A stretch of 64,000 nt of DNA from Azolla caroliniana (taxonomy: Eukaryota; Polypodiophyta): positions 16,120,001-16,184,000 of the forward strand of contig JBHGNT010000017.1 of NCBI GenBank assembly GCA_043228905.1. The letters are read 5' to 3'. Positions within the stretch are counted from its first letter, which is position 1, and each line of letters opens with the position of its first letter. The translations under genes and the position numbers were made by a program. Positions 23,501-32,905 of this stretch are shown piece by piece. Under the pieces are notes generated by a model that was not told the DNA's origin, searched no databases, and saw nothing but the letters and a program-made list of their open reading frames with translations.

Positions 23501-26500
23501 TTCATAAGTCTGGAAACCATGAGTGAACAGATACCCTAACCAATCAATAATCATGGAAACTTGCAAGTGGCCTCATGAGACAGCAACTGATATAAGGTAA
23601 CCGGCAAGTGCATGCAAACAGATAAACCCAGAAATAATCATGGCAACTTTTAAATGGCTACATGAGACTACTCATCTAGAGTCTTTGTTTGACAAAGTGA
23701 CTATGCTCAGACCATTTGAATTTTGCACAATAAGTTTGTATTCTTCTGTGGGAAACTAAAACCCATGCAAAACTCCAAAAAAGCAAGATACACTATAGAT
23801 GAATAAATTGTCACTTTCTAGGAAGAGATTTGAATTGCTTTGCAGTTCTATTTTTTCCCGTTGTTTTCGTTCATACTGCAAAAGCCTTTCTTCTTTAAGT
23901 ACTAGGGGTCATATCCAGCCTTGAATCCATAGATTTGACAGTGAAAGGTGCACCACTTGTGGCATATCACTATATATAGTGGGCCAGCCAGCTGCCACTA
24001 TTGTCACCCAAGATTAGGGTCTATGCTGCAGGTCAAACCTAAGGTGCCTACAATCAAAAAATGGGAAACTCTGCTGAAATCTGCATATATTCAGCTGGCA
24101 AACGGAGCTTAGAGTTTTGACTGGAAGTGCAAACTCACATGCATCCATAACTAATACTCCAAGATGTGGGTTTCAATTCAAGTCTTTCATCTGCTGGAAT
24201 CAGGTTGTAAAGTCTATTTTTAGTTAATGTTGTAAAATGCACAAATCTTAAGAGGATCTAAGCAAATGCAGATCCTTTTGTGACCCTCTATTTGCAAAGA
24301 GATGCATTGGGTATACATTTTATTCTAGATATGCATCCAATAAAGTTTTCCACGTTAATCAGCAACTTAAGAAGCAGAGTGGGGCCTAAGGAGAATAAGA
24401 AAAACATTAGATATTGTGATAAAGATTTAGATCACAATAGAAGAAAACAAACCTTCATGAATTCATGATGCTCATTTGATGAGATATGATTGAATGTGGG
24501 TACTGAATCATTTGCTTCCTCTAATTTCTTTCCTACTTGCTTCATGCTTTTTGTAGAACTATACATACACTTTACATCATCGCCCATCTCATGTACAGGG
24601 ATCTCTACATCTCTTCCCTTCCCATTACAAACATTCGAACCATATATATTATTCTCCATAAAAGTCTTTGAGTTGTTTTGCAAATAATCGGCTGTTTTTA
24701 ATTCTTTTTGTTGCATCATTAGTTGTGTGCTTCCCTCTTGACACCACATTCTATCTTCTCCTCGGTCCTCCATAACCTGTCGGTCTCTTCTGAAGATTTC
24801 ACATGTTGTGTTTATTTCAGACTCTTGTCTGCTGTCATACCATCTTCCAGAGTTTTCTTTTGTCAGATGTTTCTCATTTACATCCCCACAACAACCTCGA
24901 TAGCTGCCACTATGCTCTGGTTTGCTTACATCATTATGTTCTTGTTTTGATATACTTGCTTGATCTACAAATATGTTATCTCGCCCAGACTCTTCTAGAT
25001 ACAGCTCTATATCTTCCAACTTTTCAACGCTCTCAATAATAATACCTTCTGCAAACTTTTCTACATTCTTACTGACAACTTGACTAAACTTTTCTTCACT
25101 CATAATATTATTTACAATAACAAGCTGTTTTTCCACCTTGGCCTCGGTCAAGATTTTAGTTTCTGAATTGTCAATTTCTTTCTGTTCTGAAGTGATTCCT
25201 GCCATTTTCTCTTCCATCCTGGCTGAATCCATCACCATCTTGTGAGCTTCAATCTTATGAGCCTCTTGAATATTTTGAATGCAAATATCAAAGAGAAACA
25301 GTATCAGTCTCTCTAACATCTCAAAACCAAAATCAGAAAATTCTCACAAAAGCATGCACACATCATTTACATACAACTAATATTGCAAATATCTAGTAAT
25401 GAAGTTATAACTTTCAACCTTGTTATGTTGAATTATATGACCATCTTACTGGAAACATGCCCAAAGATATGCATATGCACACCAACACAATACATAATTC
25501 TGTGTATGTAAAATTCCTGTGTATCTATGTGTTTCTTCCTATAGGCAATGCGCACAAAACTCAGAAGCATACTATGCATATAAATGTGATAGTATAATAT
25601 GCTCAATGGTCACAAAAAAACAACCTTTTGTGCAAAATTTCTGAGACAAAGTTTAGAGAAAACCAACCATGCATGACGTTAGATGAAAGTCTTGATTATT
25701 AAGGCATAAATTTTCCTTCTTTTTTTTTATTCCGAGATTTATATTTGGAAAAAACTCATAACCTTAGAAATAACCTTAAAATATTGCCAATATTTTCAAG
25801 CAAAAAAAAAAAGAAAGATCTATTAATGTCTACTAGAGGCCCAAATCAGCCTATGAGACAAATTATGTTTAAAAATATGGGGGAATTCATTATTCATATC
25901 GAAGTAAAAATGAAAGCTCCAGGTTGCCTAAAGCTCCATGATAGATGGAATGAATTTGGAGATGGTTTACAAGCATGAGGTGCATAACTAACATGTATGA
26001 GTTGAATAGTAGTAGCTGGAAATCATGTCCAAGGTCACTTGGAGTAGTGGGGAAAAAGTTATAATGAAGTTCAACAAGTGCATTTGAGTGTCCTGATGCA
26101 GATCAGGCATTGCAAACAATCATCTCCATGATCTGGTGATGGTATGGCTCATGTGCCTTATATCCAGGCATCCTCTACTCTCTCTATGTGACTCCTTGGC
26201 ATGTTGTTCATGGAGGTGTAGAGCTATGGAGAAGAAATCAGTGTGATTGTCGTTGCATTCCGCATGCTAACATCAGGATTGATTCCCTATGCTTTTGACA
26301 CTTCAGCAAGATTTGGCCTAACTGTCATGGCCTCAATCTCGATCTCTCCTTCACGTAATTTGCGAAATCTTTCAGCTCTAAGTATACAAAGTGATCGTCC
26401 TTGGAACTAAACCCTAAGTGGAAGTAAACTCTAAGTTGGCATATTGCTTTGCGAGCATATAGCATGTAGAAGTCCAGGTACCTTAGTATCTGTATAAATT

Positions 26501-29116
26501 CATACAAGAAGTTCATGAAATGATCATTGTAGTAGGCCACCTTTGGGGGAAACAAGTTCTCATGGTGAGCCATAGATCTTGCCCATTACCTTGTTTCATT
26601 CATCATTTTGGAGAGGTGTACAATATCGTAAGGATGGCAAGTTCTTGATGTCGAGCCCACTATTGCTAAACAGCTTCATCATTTGTCAGTACCATGATCT
26701 TTTTTCATGTTCTTTTGTTGCCATTTGCTTGATGCTTCAAATGCATTAATGTAATTCTTTAAGGTTGCATGGTTTAAATCCGGTTCACATGCCTCCTTTA
26801 ATTGTTAGGAATTTTGGTAGCAGCCAAACAAGTAACAATTGGCAACGGTTCGGTTCAGTTCGGTTTGAGGGTGTCAAACTCAAACTGTTTAAAAATATTA
26901 AAATTTAAACTGAATCACAAAACTGGTTAAACCGAACCATTAAAAAATATCCAAACTCAAACCAAAGGGTTTTAGAGATTTTCAAACTATTAAACCGTTA
27001 AAACCACGGTTTGCGGTTTGGTCTCAATTTTCAAGCTAGGTCAAATTTCAGTATTCAATTAATTTTTCAAATTTTAATTTTTTTCCTAAAATGTCAGGAC
27101 TAGGCTTAAAATGAAAAGGTTGTTCAGAAAAATATTTAAGAAAAAAATCAAGTGGCAACCGTTTCAACCATTTAAACCGTTTAAACCACGGTTTCAAACC
27201 ATTTGAACTGAATTAAACCAAACCAAACCAAATTGTTCACCCCCCAAACCAAAATGAAACGAAACCGAACTGTTTAAACCGTTAAGCCGCAGTTTTGCAG
27301 TTCATTTCGGTTCAAACCGAACTTTTGACAATTGCTACAAACAAGGGCATTGTCCTGCAACCAGAGGAATTAACCACAACTGCAATACATGGGCCACATA
27401 ATAAGTAGCCATGTAGATAATAGTGTTTATACACTAATACAAGAAGATCTAGGCATCAATAGAAACACTTCCAAATGCAGTTCTTCAAAATGATAGCCAA
27501 AACTTAGGAGTTTGTAAATTGCATTCTGCAGCTCTGCATAATTACTTAAATAGACATATTACGACTTACCAATCGACCATGGTAATTGGCTAGTATTTTG
27601 CATCAGAAATCTCATTGTTGCTCTTTATTAAGGATTCACCAAGTTGTACCTCAGAACATTTCTTGAAGACATGCATATACTTCAAGAATGCTTGGACCCT
27701 TCTTATCTTTGATAATTGGGGCCATCACTCCAAGCTAGTACCAAATGGCTTTGTAGTTTGGTTTAACATCTACTGATGCATCGCCTTTCCCGAGCCATGA
27801 TACATTGACATTGCAAAAAAGCCTCGTTCAAGAAGCCATCTACTGATGCATCATGAAGCAAATGTGTTACATCCCATTTTCTAAAAACATTTCTTCATAT
27901 TTCACATCCATCTAAAATCCGAATTTTGCTTTTATGTGCCTTTTGAATCTTTTTACTTGCTTCCAATGGGATCCCAGGAAGTCAACGCGCAGTTCTTGAA
28001 CCTTATGCATGTACCAATAACCTTTCCTATGGCCTTGATCAAAATTGTGTGTGATCTAATCTCAAGAAGTAGGAACATTTACGGTGTTTGTAGCTTACCT
28101 TGAAGAAACTTGATAAGGAAGAGCTTTTTGGACATTTTCAAATTCTTTCCAAGTGGACTTCAGGATTCTCTGTCCCATATTTCAACCCCATAGAGAAGCA
28201 TGAGTGTTAAAAAGCTGACATAAGAAGTGCTGACAATGAAGAAAGATGTATTAACGTCTGTTAAGACTCCAAAATGGCATATAAGACTCGACAAGAGAGA
28301 TTACATCTTAAAATGCTGTCTCGTCTTTGAGAGAGAAAGAGGGACTCATAATATTAAAGATTTACAAAAATGAATATTTCCATCTGCTAGATCTAATCAA
28401 CATTACGAAATTAGATGGCCATGAATAAGTTAATTTTCACAGTTTACAATTTATAAAATGTGGTTCATTGGCCAGCTTGAAATCATTCTCCAAGTACAAA
28501 AGAATTCCAAAAACTTGCCCAAAACACACCTTTTTTAAAATAGACAAAAGACCATGTAACAAGCATTGCTTTGCTTTGTATTTTCGTTTCCAATCTGCTG
28601 TGTATTCCTTGATGAAAACAGTCAAAACATATTTTTCTCATGCAGTGAATGTACTGAAATGAAAAGAAGTACTAATAATCACCTTGAGGCTCAATACCTC
28701 CGCTTTCCTGTTTTGCATCTTGCACACTCGTGTAAGAACCTCCTTGTTCGAGTTTTAACAAGTCTTTGCAATCACACTTCCAATGTATCGGACAATCAAA
28801 CTTCATCTCATCCGGTGGAGGAAGTAAATCTTGAATCAATTCTGCACATATTTTCTTTACATTGGTTCCAACCACATTAATTTGGTTTTCTACATACTTT
28901 GACGTTTCCTGCACCATAACGATGATAAAATCAAGTTCATTAGCATCCCAAAAGCATAGGACAGCAAATGATAATGATGTCTACCTGTATCAACAAAGAT
29001 GGTTTATTATCGACTTCAACATAAATGTCTTCTAGTTTTTGGTACATTCGATCGATCCAAGACAGATGCTTCACAAGAGTGTATGACTGTGTTTCTGCTC
29101 CATTTTTCGGACCCAT
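17523..29116 (-). CDS. Conserved plant protein of unknown function, four coding exons, 455 residues
   Basis: Minus-strand coding exons: 28985-29116 (start ATG 29114-29116), 28683-28908, 24453-25264 and 17523-17720, with GT-AG junctions in matching phases (0, 1, 0) and 1,368 coding bases including TAG. A 5' UTR intron is likely, with a donor after 30241 and an acceptor at about 29122. Residues 20-90 (MYQKLEDIYVEV, then ETSKYVENQINVVG, then AELIQDLLPPP) match the opening of a plant-specific family I know only as uncharacterised. The large third exon is hydrophilic and Glu/Lys/Ser-rich, probably disordered, and the protein ends in an acidic tail finishing SDWVLI. There is no signal peptide, membrane span or catalytic motif. 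Introns of 6.7 and 3.4 kb carry LINE and MITE insertions. Extra small exons inside them cannot be excluded. Confidence 0.8.
17955..18330. repeat. Diverged two-copy tandem repeat, about 230 bp unit
   Basis: The segment TTTGAGGAGA...GGGAAATA..TTTTC.ATTCAGAG..CAGTA...CCTGGTGAT..TCTTCTG occurs at about 17,961 and again at about 18,201. The copies differ by substitutions and small indels. It lies in the long last intron of the minus-strand gene. Confidence 0.65.
19020..20636 (+). pseudogene. LINE fragment: ORF1 C-terminal part and AP endonuclease
   Basis: The + strand encodes a coiled-coil stretch (MEMMIATFEEEAKRK), then an ORF1-type C-terminal domain (19346-19579: ARDESTAKSLIIRFMY, MPQVLEARKEGK, YRDGKVVIT). 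An endonuclease begins at about 19612 (WNCNGSLRTDVGYF) and continues through pieces such as YMWIQIKRGDLREL, ends with STVDYLMGSPSL at 20290 onward, and then RPIVLAADCAHICFEM. Many stops and frameshifts show it is dead. It sits in the final intron of the minus-strand gene, in the opposite orientation to that gene. Confidence 0.75.
20728..21092. repeat. Local tandem repeat, three copies with an internal deletion
   Basis: The block beginning CATTAGGG.GTGGAATCTGAAGA occurs at about 20,729, 20,869 and 20,949. The first and third copies are about 140 bases long and end in GACCAAAGGTGCTT. The middle copy has lost about 60 bases, giving an 80-base unit. It separates the + strand endonuclease fragment from the minus-strand RT fragment. 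Confidence 0.8.
21225..22540 (-). pseudogene. LINE reverse transcriptase fragment with an embedded copia piece
   Basis: On the minus strand from 22540: a leader with IDWLQFGKAQDYDGL, then NYRTIMIGHYLVKLHG, AGQAGFWKGFTTLDHILTLR, FVDFRKAFDIVPH (RT motif A) and GVKQGCPLSPTLFGLYIDEV (motif B) at about 21,860. The coding then jumps across 21,605-21,857. It resumes with LLYADDIVPISDSPKGLQR (the catalytic YADD) at about 21,550 and the downstream VIVFSTTQAW region at about 21,440. Frameshifts are present. The order of motifs is that of a plant RTE-like LINE. Confidence 0.85.
21605..21857 (+). mobile_element. Ty1/copia linker fragment captured inside the LINE RT
   Basis: Between the two halves of the LINE RT lies about 250 bases whose + strand reads as the Pro/Ser-rich copia segment that precedes reverse transcriptase (RRVTFSEVPALQD, later PRRSERHAPEPPN). 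It has no LTR or TSD. It looks like filler DNA or a small deletion derivative rather than a normal insertion. Confidence 0.6.
22625..22800 (-). repeat. Dispersed repeat R1, copy 1 (probable LINE 3' tail)
   Basis: On the + strand it has the order GAAAGAAAGA, TATATTAACGTCTTTTAAG, CCAAAATGGCCTATAAGACC, ACAAGAGATTACATCTTAAG. Diverged copies occur at about 23,050-23,230 and 28,236-28,360, with partial copies at about 25,812 and 31,590. Read on the minus strand it ends in a CTTT-rich simple tail. At 31.6 kb it directly follows a LINE C-terminal region, so it is best read as the 3' end of that LINE family. Confidence 0.65.
23050..23230 (-). repeat. Dispersed repeat R1, copy 2
   Basis: This copy is nearly collinear with copy 1 (GGCCAAAATGGCCTATAAGA, GAGATTACATCGTAAGTGTT) and lies about 440 bases to its right in the same orientation. 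Both lie in the last intron of the minus-strand gene. Confidence 0.7.
23231..24452. other. Intron sequence without recognised features
   Basis: AT-rich sequence in the last intron of the minus-strand gene. I see no coding segment, transposon end or strong repeat. Confidence 0.5.
25265..26832. other. Intron sequence with a partial R1 repeat
   Basis: Intron 2 of the minus-strand gene. A short R1 fragment lies at about 25,812-25,865 next to an A-rich run. The rest shows no recognisable gene. A minus-strand open stretch at 26325-26573 has no family I recognise. Confidence 0.45.
26833..27337. mobile_element. hAT-type MITE 1 (505 bp), TSD CAAACAAG
   Basis: The element begins TAACAATTGGCAACGGTTCG and its other end, reverse complemented, reads TAGCAATTGTCAAAAGTTCG, giving imperfect terminal inverted repeats. 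It is flanked by a perfect 8 bp TSD, CAAACAAG (26825-26832 and 27338-27345), the length typical of hAT transposons. The interior is a run of AAACCGTTTAAACC-type motifs in both orientations with no transposase. It sits in an intron of the minus-strand gene. Confidence 0.9.
27780..28360 (-). mobile_element. LINE C-terminal fragment and R1 tail
   Basis: The segment 27,790-28,150 is collinear with 32,055-32,370 (shared GATACATTG.CATTGCAAAA, GATGCAT, GGAAGTC.A.GCG, CCTTATGCATGTA). On the minus strand the latter encodes the region after the LINE reverse transcriptase. An R1 tail at 28,236-28,360 lies beside it. It is a decayed LINE remnant in the gene's intron. Confidence 0.6.
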
Positions 29117-30300
29117 TTGCCCTTTTCAATAGATTTATGAGGGCAGAATTCAGTAGTCCGAGTTTTAAAAACAGAATATAGAATAGAAGAAACAAAATCC
29201 CGCAATACCTTAAACTCTTTAATAGTTAAACAAGCAAAAGAAAAGCATTATATCCTTAAACTCAAACCGAGAATTGAGTGGACGCAACTAGAAGCACACG
29301 AAACATCATCTTTATGACCCATTTGTCATTCATCTTTGGCTTCATGAGGGCATAGTTCAGAAAGCCAAACATTTTGGCTCATTCAAACACTTGAAGAGAA
29401 AATAAAAACCCTCAAAGCCCTTCAGGGTATAGTACACTCCAAGACTTTCATCCCATCCATAGAATTAAATGCAACTAAAAGCTCAGAAGCCCCAAAGAAC
29501 CTTAATCATATAATAATCTTGAGACCCCAGATAACATAATTAATTAGCAGAGAGATTTTCGACTATTTTATTGCCATGCAACACGTTTATGGAACATTCT
29601 AGTAGCAAAACAAATTATGAATTTGAAAAAAATGAAAGTTTAGAACAATATATACCACCTTCAAAAATATTCTAGCGGATTCTAGTGGACCAAAAAACGT
29701 ACATATAAGAGAAAATAATAATTTAGAACAATCTGCAACAATTAACAACTTCCTTTTTTTAAATATTCTGGGCATGTAATAACCCAATTTGTAAACCCCC
29801 TTTAATTACCAACTTAAAGCACATACTTTCACTTGTATGATCGATCAAATAATTCATATGGAATATTAATTATGTGCAAACATTTTTACTTCTTTCAGAA
29901 CCCAAAAACTTCAAGGACAATTTATCTATGTATTTAATTTAGAGCACTGTTGGGGTGTAAGACCCGAACAAACACAAAACACTTTCACTTTTCAAAAAAA
30001 CGAAATCAGAGGGAAGAAAGGAAAGTGAAGACACGGAATTTAGTTGACCCTAAGGTAATCAGACAAAGACCCAAAAACGGGGCGTACTTCTCCAAAGATT
30101 CAGAAAAGCAAACATATAGATATAGATATCTAGAACAGGAAACAGCCACATACATGTAAATAAGTATGAGTCTGTGAGAAACCAAGGAGAACATATAGAA
30201 AAGGATCAGAGCAAGAAAAAGCTTTGAGATGAGCACATACCTGTTGTCTTCTAGCTGTGCTTCAAGAGGGGGTCTGTGATTCTAGAGCAAAATGGTGAGA
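29117..30300 (-). other. 5' UTR and 5' UTR intron of the minus-strand gene (inferred)
   Basis: A good splice donor (CAACAG|GTATGTGC on the minus strand) lies at 30241/30240. A polypyrimidine-type acceptor (TTGAAAAG|GGCAA) lies five bases upstream of the start codon. Together they define an intron of about 1.1 kb in the leader. Exon 1 would cover about 30241-30300. The transcription start is not resolved. Confidence 0.5.
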
Positions 30301-30539
30301 AGAGGAGAGAAAGCAGATTTTTCTTATTATTCATGACAAGAAGAAGCCCTCTGATGTGTAAAAAGATATGTGTCCCCCACTCCCAGACATTGGTTTTGGT
30401 GGGCACACATTTGTTATGTAATATGCCCTCCTGGCACCATTCTTCCCGGTGCTTTTTCTTCTATCCTTCTCTGATTGCTTTACGCGATGTTTCTCTGGAT
30501 AATGTTTCGGTAGGCTCCTCCATGAGTCAGTGGTGTGAC

Positions 30540-31085
30540 ATAGAGAATGTTGCCTCGCCAGGTAGGCAATGAGAGAAGCTCGACATATTGCTTGCCAGTG
30601 TTTAACTCGTCCTTGGGGTAGTAGTAGTTCTGGTCACGCTCTTTTCGCATGAGATGGAGAATGTTGCTTCGTTTCAAACACAACGGAGAAGCATAGGCAC
30701 TTGATCGGAAGGCGATGAGAGAAGCTCGACTGATTGTTTGCCATCATTTAGCTCGTCCTTGGTAGTAGCAATTAATGTCACGTGCTTTCACATAACATAA
30801 AGAATGTTGCCTCGTTTCATAGGCAACGAAGAAGAATAGGCATTGATCTGAAGGCAAGGAGAGAAGCTCGACTGTTTGCTTTCCATCATTTACCTCGTCC
30901 TTGGTAATGGTGGTTAATGTCACGTGCTTTCACATAGCATAGAGAATGTTGCCTCATTTAGCAGGCAACAAAGAAGAAGAGGCACTAGTCAGAAGGCAAG
31001 GATGGAAGCTTGTCTGATTGCTTGCCAGTGTTTAGCTCATCATTGGTAGTAGCAGTTAATGGCACGCGCTTTCACAAATGGCGTA
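30540..31085. repeat. Four-copy tandem repeat (about 142 bp) with G-boxes, upstream of the minus-strand gene
   Basis: The anchor GAGAATGTTGCCTC recurs at 30543, 30657, 30800 (AAGAATG) and 30942. Each unit also has AAGCTCGAC..ATTG.TTGCCA and a CTCGTCCTTGGTA block. The two central units carry a perfect CACGTG (30779-30784 and 30921-30926, exactly 142 bases apart). The outer ones have CACGCT and CACGCG. The array lies about 250-800 bases upstream of the inferred first exon of the minus-strand gene. CACGTG is the plant G-box bound by bZIP and bHLH factors. Confidence 0.8.
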
Positions 31086-31413
31086 AACCTCGTACTAGGA
31101 CTTGCATCATGTTGTTTTCGATGCATTTTAAGATAAAATGTTTAAGAAACCTAGGCCAAACATAAACTTGAGAATGGTAAAATTTGTCTTGAAAGGAAGG
31201 GGCTCCTCGCTTCCAAAGGGAATTAGAAATGACTGAGGCAAAGAAATTAACCCCCAGGTGAAGTGGAATCAAAACATGGTTTGTTCATCAAGCAAGAACA
31301 ATATGACCTAAGCAAGTGAGGAATCCACCTCAACAATGATAGACCACTATTAGGTCAATATGTCCATTGTCATTTAAGAACGATTTCAAGAATGTCTTGT
31401 AGACATATATAGA
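31086..31413. other. No gene recognised
   Basis: Short intergenic stretch between the G-box array and a microsatellite cluster. No coding or repeat signal that I can support. Confidence 0.4.
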
Positions 31414-31514
31414 TGTGTGTGTGTATGTATGCATGTATGTATGCATATATAGGAGATAGGGTCATGAATATGCATTGGTATTCTACCACCAACATGCAAT
31501 GCATACATACACAT

Positions 31515-31569
<55 letters not shown>

Positions 31570-31583
31570 GAGAGAGAGAGAGC
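31414..31583. repeat. Compound microsatellite: (TG), (TATG), (CATA), (CA), (AG)
   Basis: A TG and TATGCATG-type stretch at 31414-31447 is followed after about 45 bases by CATACATA repeats, then an uninterrupted CA run to about 31565, then (AG) to 31582. The left and right arms are roughly inverted, so the region can fold back. Confidence 0.85.
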
Positions 31584-31589
31584 ACAAGA

Positions 31590-32380
31590 TTCTATTATTG
31601 TCATTGGAGGTCAAATATGGCATATGAGACCAAAAATATTACATTTCATGTGCTACATGTGAAAGTGAGTAGCGACTCTCGATGTTCAAGAACTTTACCA
31701 ATGAATGTTGCAATCGAGAGTGCAAATTGTGATCGTGAGAGAAATTCATGCATGCATTGGGCTTGGTTGAAGATGTGTGGACAACATGGTCGAATATGAT
31801 CAAAGGCAGAGCATTGTATCAAAGTGTGATACTCATACTCTCGAACATGTTAAAGGCAAAGTGTGCATAGTCGACCACTCTCATCACTTGTGCCCCAACG
31901 CCCCACCTCACATTGCAATGTGTGTCAGCTAAGTCGCATTGAAGCACTTGTTCGAATGGCATATAACGGGATGTGTATAGTTCCGCTAAGAATAGGGTTT
32001 TGTTGTTAGGGGCAACATGTGTAGTATAATGTGTGAAGCGTGAACCTTCACATTTGTCCCATGTCATGATACATTGGCATTGCAAAAGGCCTCATTTATA
32101 GAGGAATCTAATGATGCATCCTAAAGCAAGTGTGTTGCATCCCATCTACCAAACCTTTTTTTCATATCTTGCATCCAACCGTAACACAAAATGTTGCTTT
32201 CATGAGTCTTTTGGATCTGTTTGCTTGTTACCCATGCAATTCTAGGAAGTCGATGCGAGGGACTTTTTTTAACCTTAAGCATGTATTGAACAACCCTTTT
32301 CCATGGCCATGATCTCAATGGGAAGCGATCCCATCTCAAGGAGGAGGGTGTAGGGTGTTTGTTTCTTAACTTGTAGAGAG

Positions 32381-32390
<10 letters not shown>
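31590..32390 (-). mobile_element. LINE C-terminal region and 3' end
   Basis: On the minus strand from about 32,380 a segment reads LLLEMGSLPIEIMAMEK then HRLPRIAWVTSKQ and GWMQDMKKRFGRWDATHLL, the type of sequence that follows RT in plant RTE-like LINEs. Further on (about 31,900-31,800) is a Cys/His-containing part in shifted frames, and the R1-like tail ends at about 31,590 against a CT/AG run. An AG microsatellite lies at 32,383-32,416. Frameshifts and stops show it is inactive. Confidence 0.6.
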
Positions 32391-32420
<30 letters not shown>

Positions 32421-32522
32421 TGTGAGCATGTATTAATGTTCTACCACCAACATGCAATATTATGTTTCTCAAACATGATGTGCAAAAAGAACGCGTGTAA
32501 ATGCACTGCTCAAAGACCCAAT

Positions 32523-32905
32523 ACATGTAGAAAACATTTCCAACAAGTTCACATTTCTTGTGCAAAATGTCACATACATGTCCACAATTTATGTTATGCT
32601 ACATGAATATGCACAATGAAGTTCCTTATGCATAGTGTTGTGTAATCTAATCATGTAGAAGACATTTCCAACAAGTTCACTTTGCTTGTGCAAAATGTCA
32701 CATACATGTCCACAATTTATGTTATGCTACATGAATCTGCCAATGAAGTTCCTTGTGCATAGTGTTGTATAATCTAATAACGTAGAAGACATTTCCAACA
32801 AGCTCACTTTGCTTGCACAAAATGTCACATACATGTCCACAATTTATGTTGTGCTACATGAATCAACACAATGAAGTTCCTAATGCTTAGAGTTGTATAA
32901 TCTAG
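32523..32905. repeat. Three-copy tandem repeat, 127-128 bp unit
   Basis: ACATTTCCAACAAG recurs at 32534, 32662 and 32789. Every unit contains CAAAATGTCACATACATGTC, CACAATTTATGTT and CAATGAAGTTCCT. The copies are over 85 percent alike by eye. A fragment at about 33,230 (TGTGACATTCATCCACACAA) resembles part of the unit. No coding meaning is seen. Confidence 0.9.

Noticed and set aside
24432-25319. A standalone single-exon gene of 295 residues
   Set aside because: The apparent start lies in intron sequence. An AG acceptor at 25265 and a GT donor at 24452 join it in phase to flanking exons, so it is an internal exon.
31370-31604. Open frames rich in Cys-Val or Tyr-Val near the CA microsatellite
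   Set aside because: Pure products of CA/TG and CATA repeats; no start context, splice structure or homology.
31414-32905. A CRISPR array from the tandem repeats
   Set aside because: Repeats are directly adjacent 127 bp units without unique spacers, and this is a plant nuclear genome.
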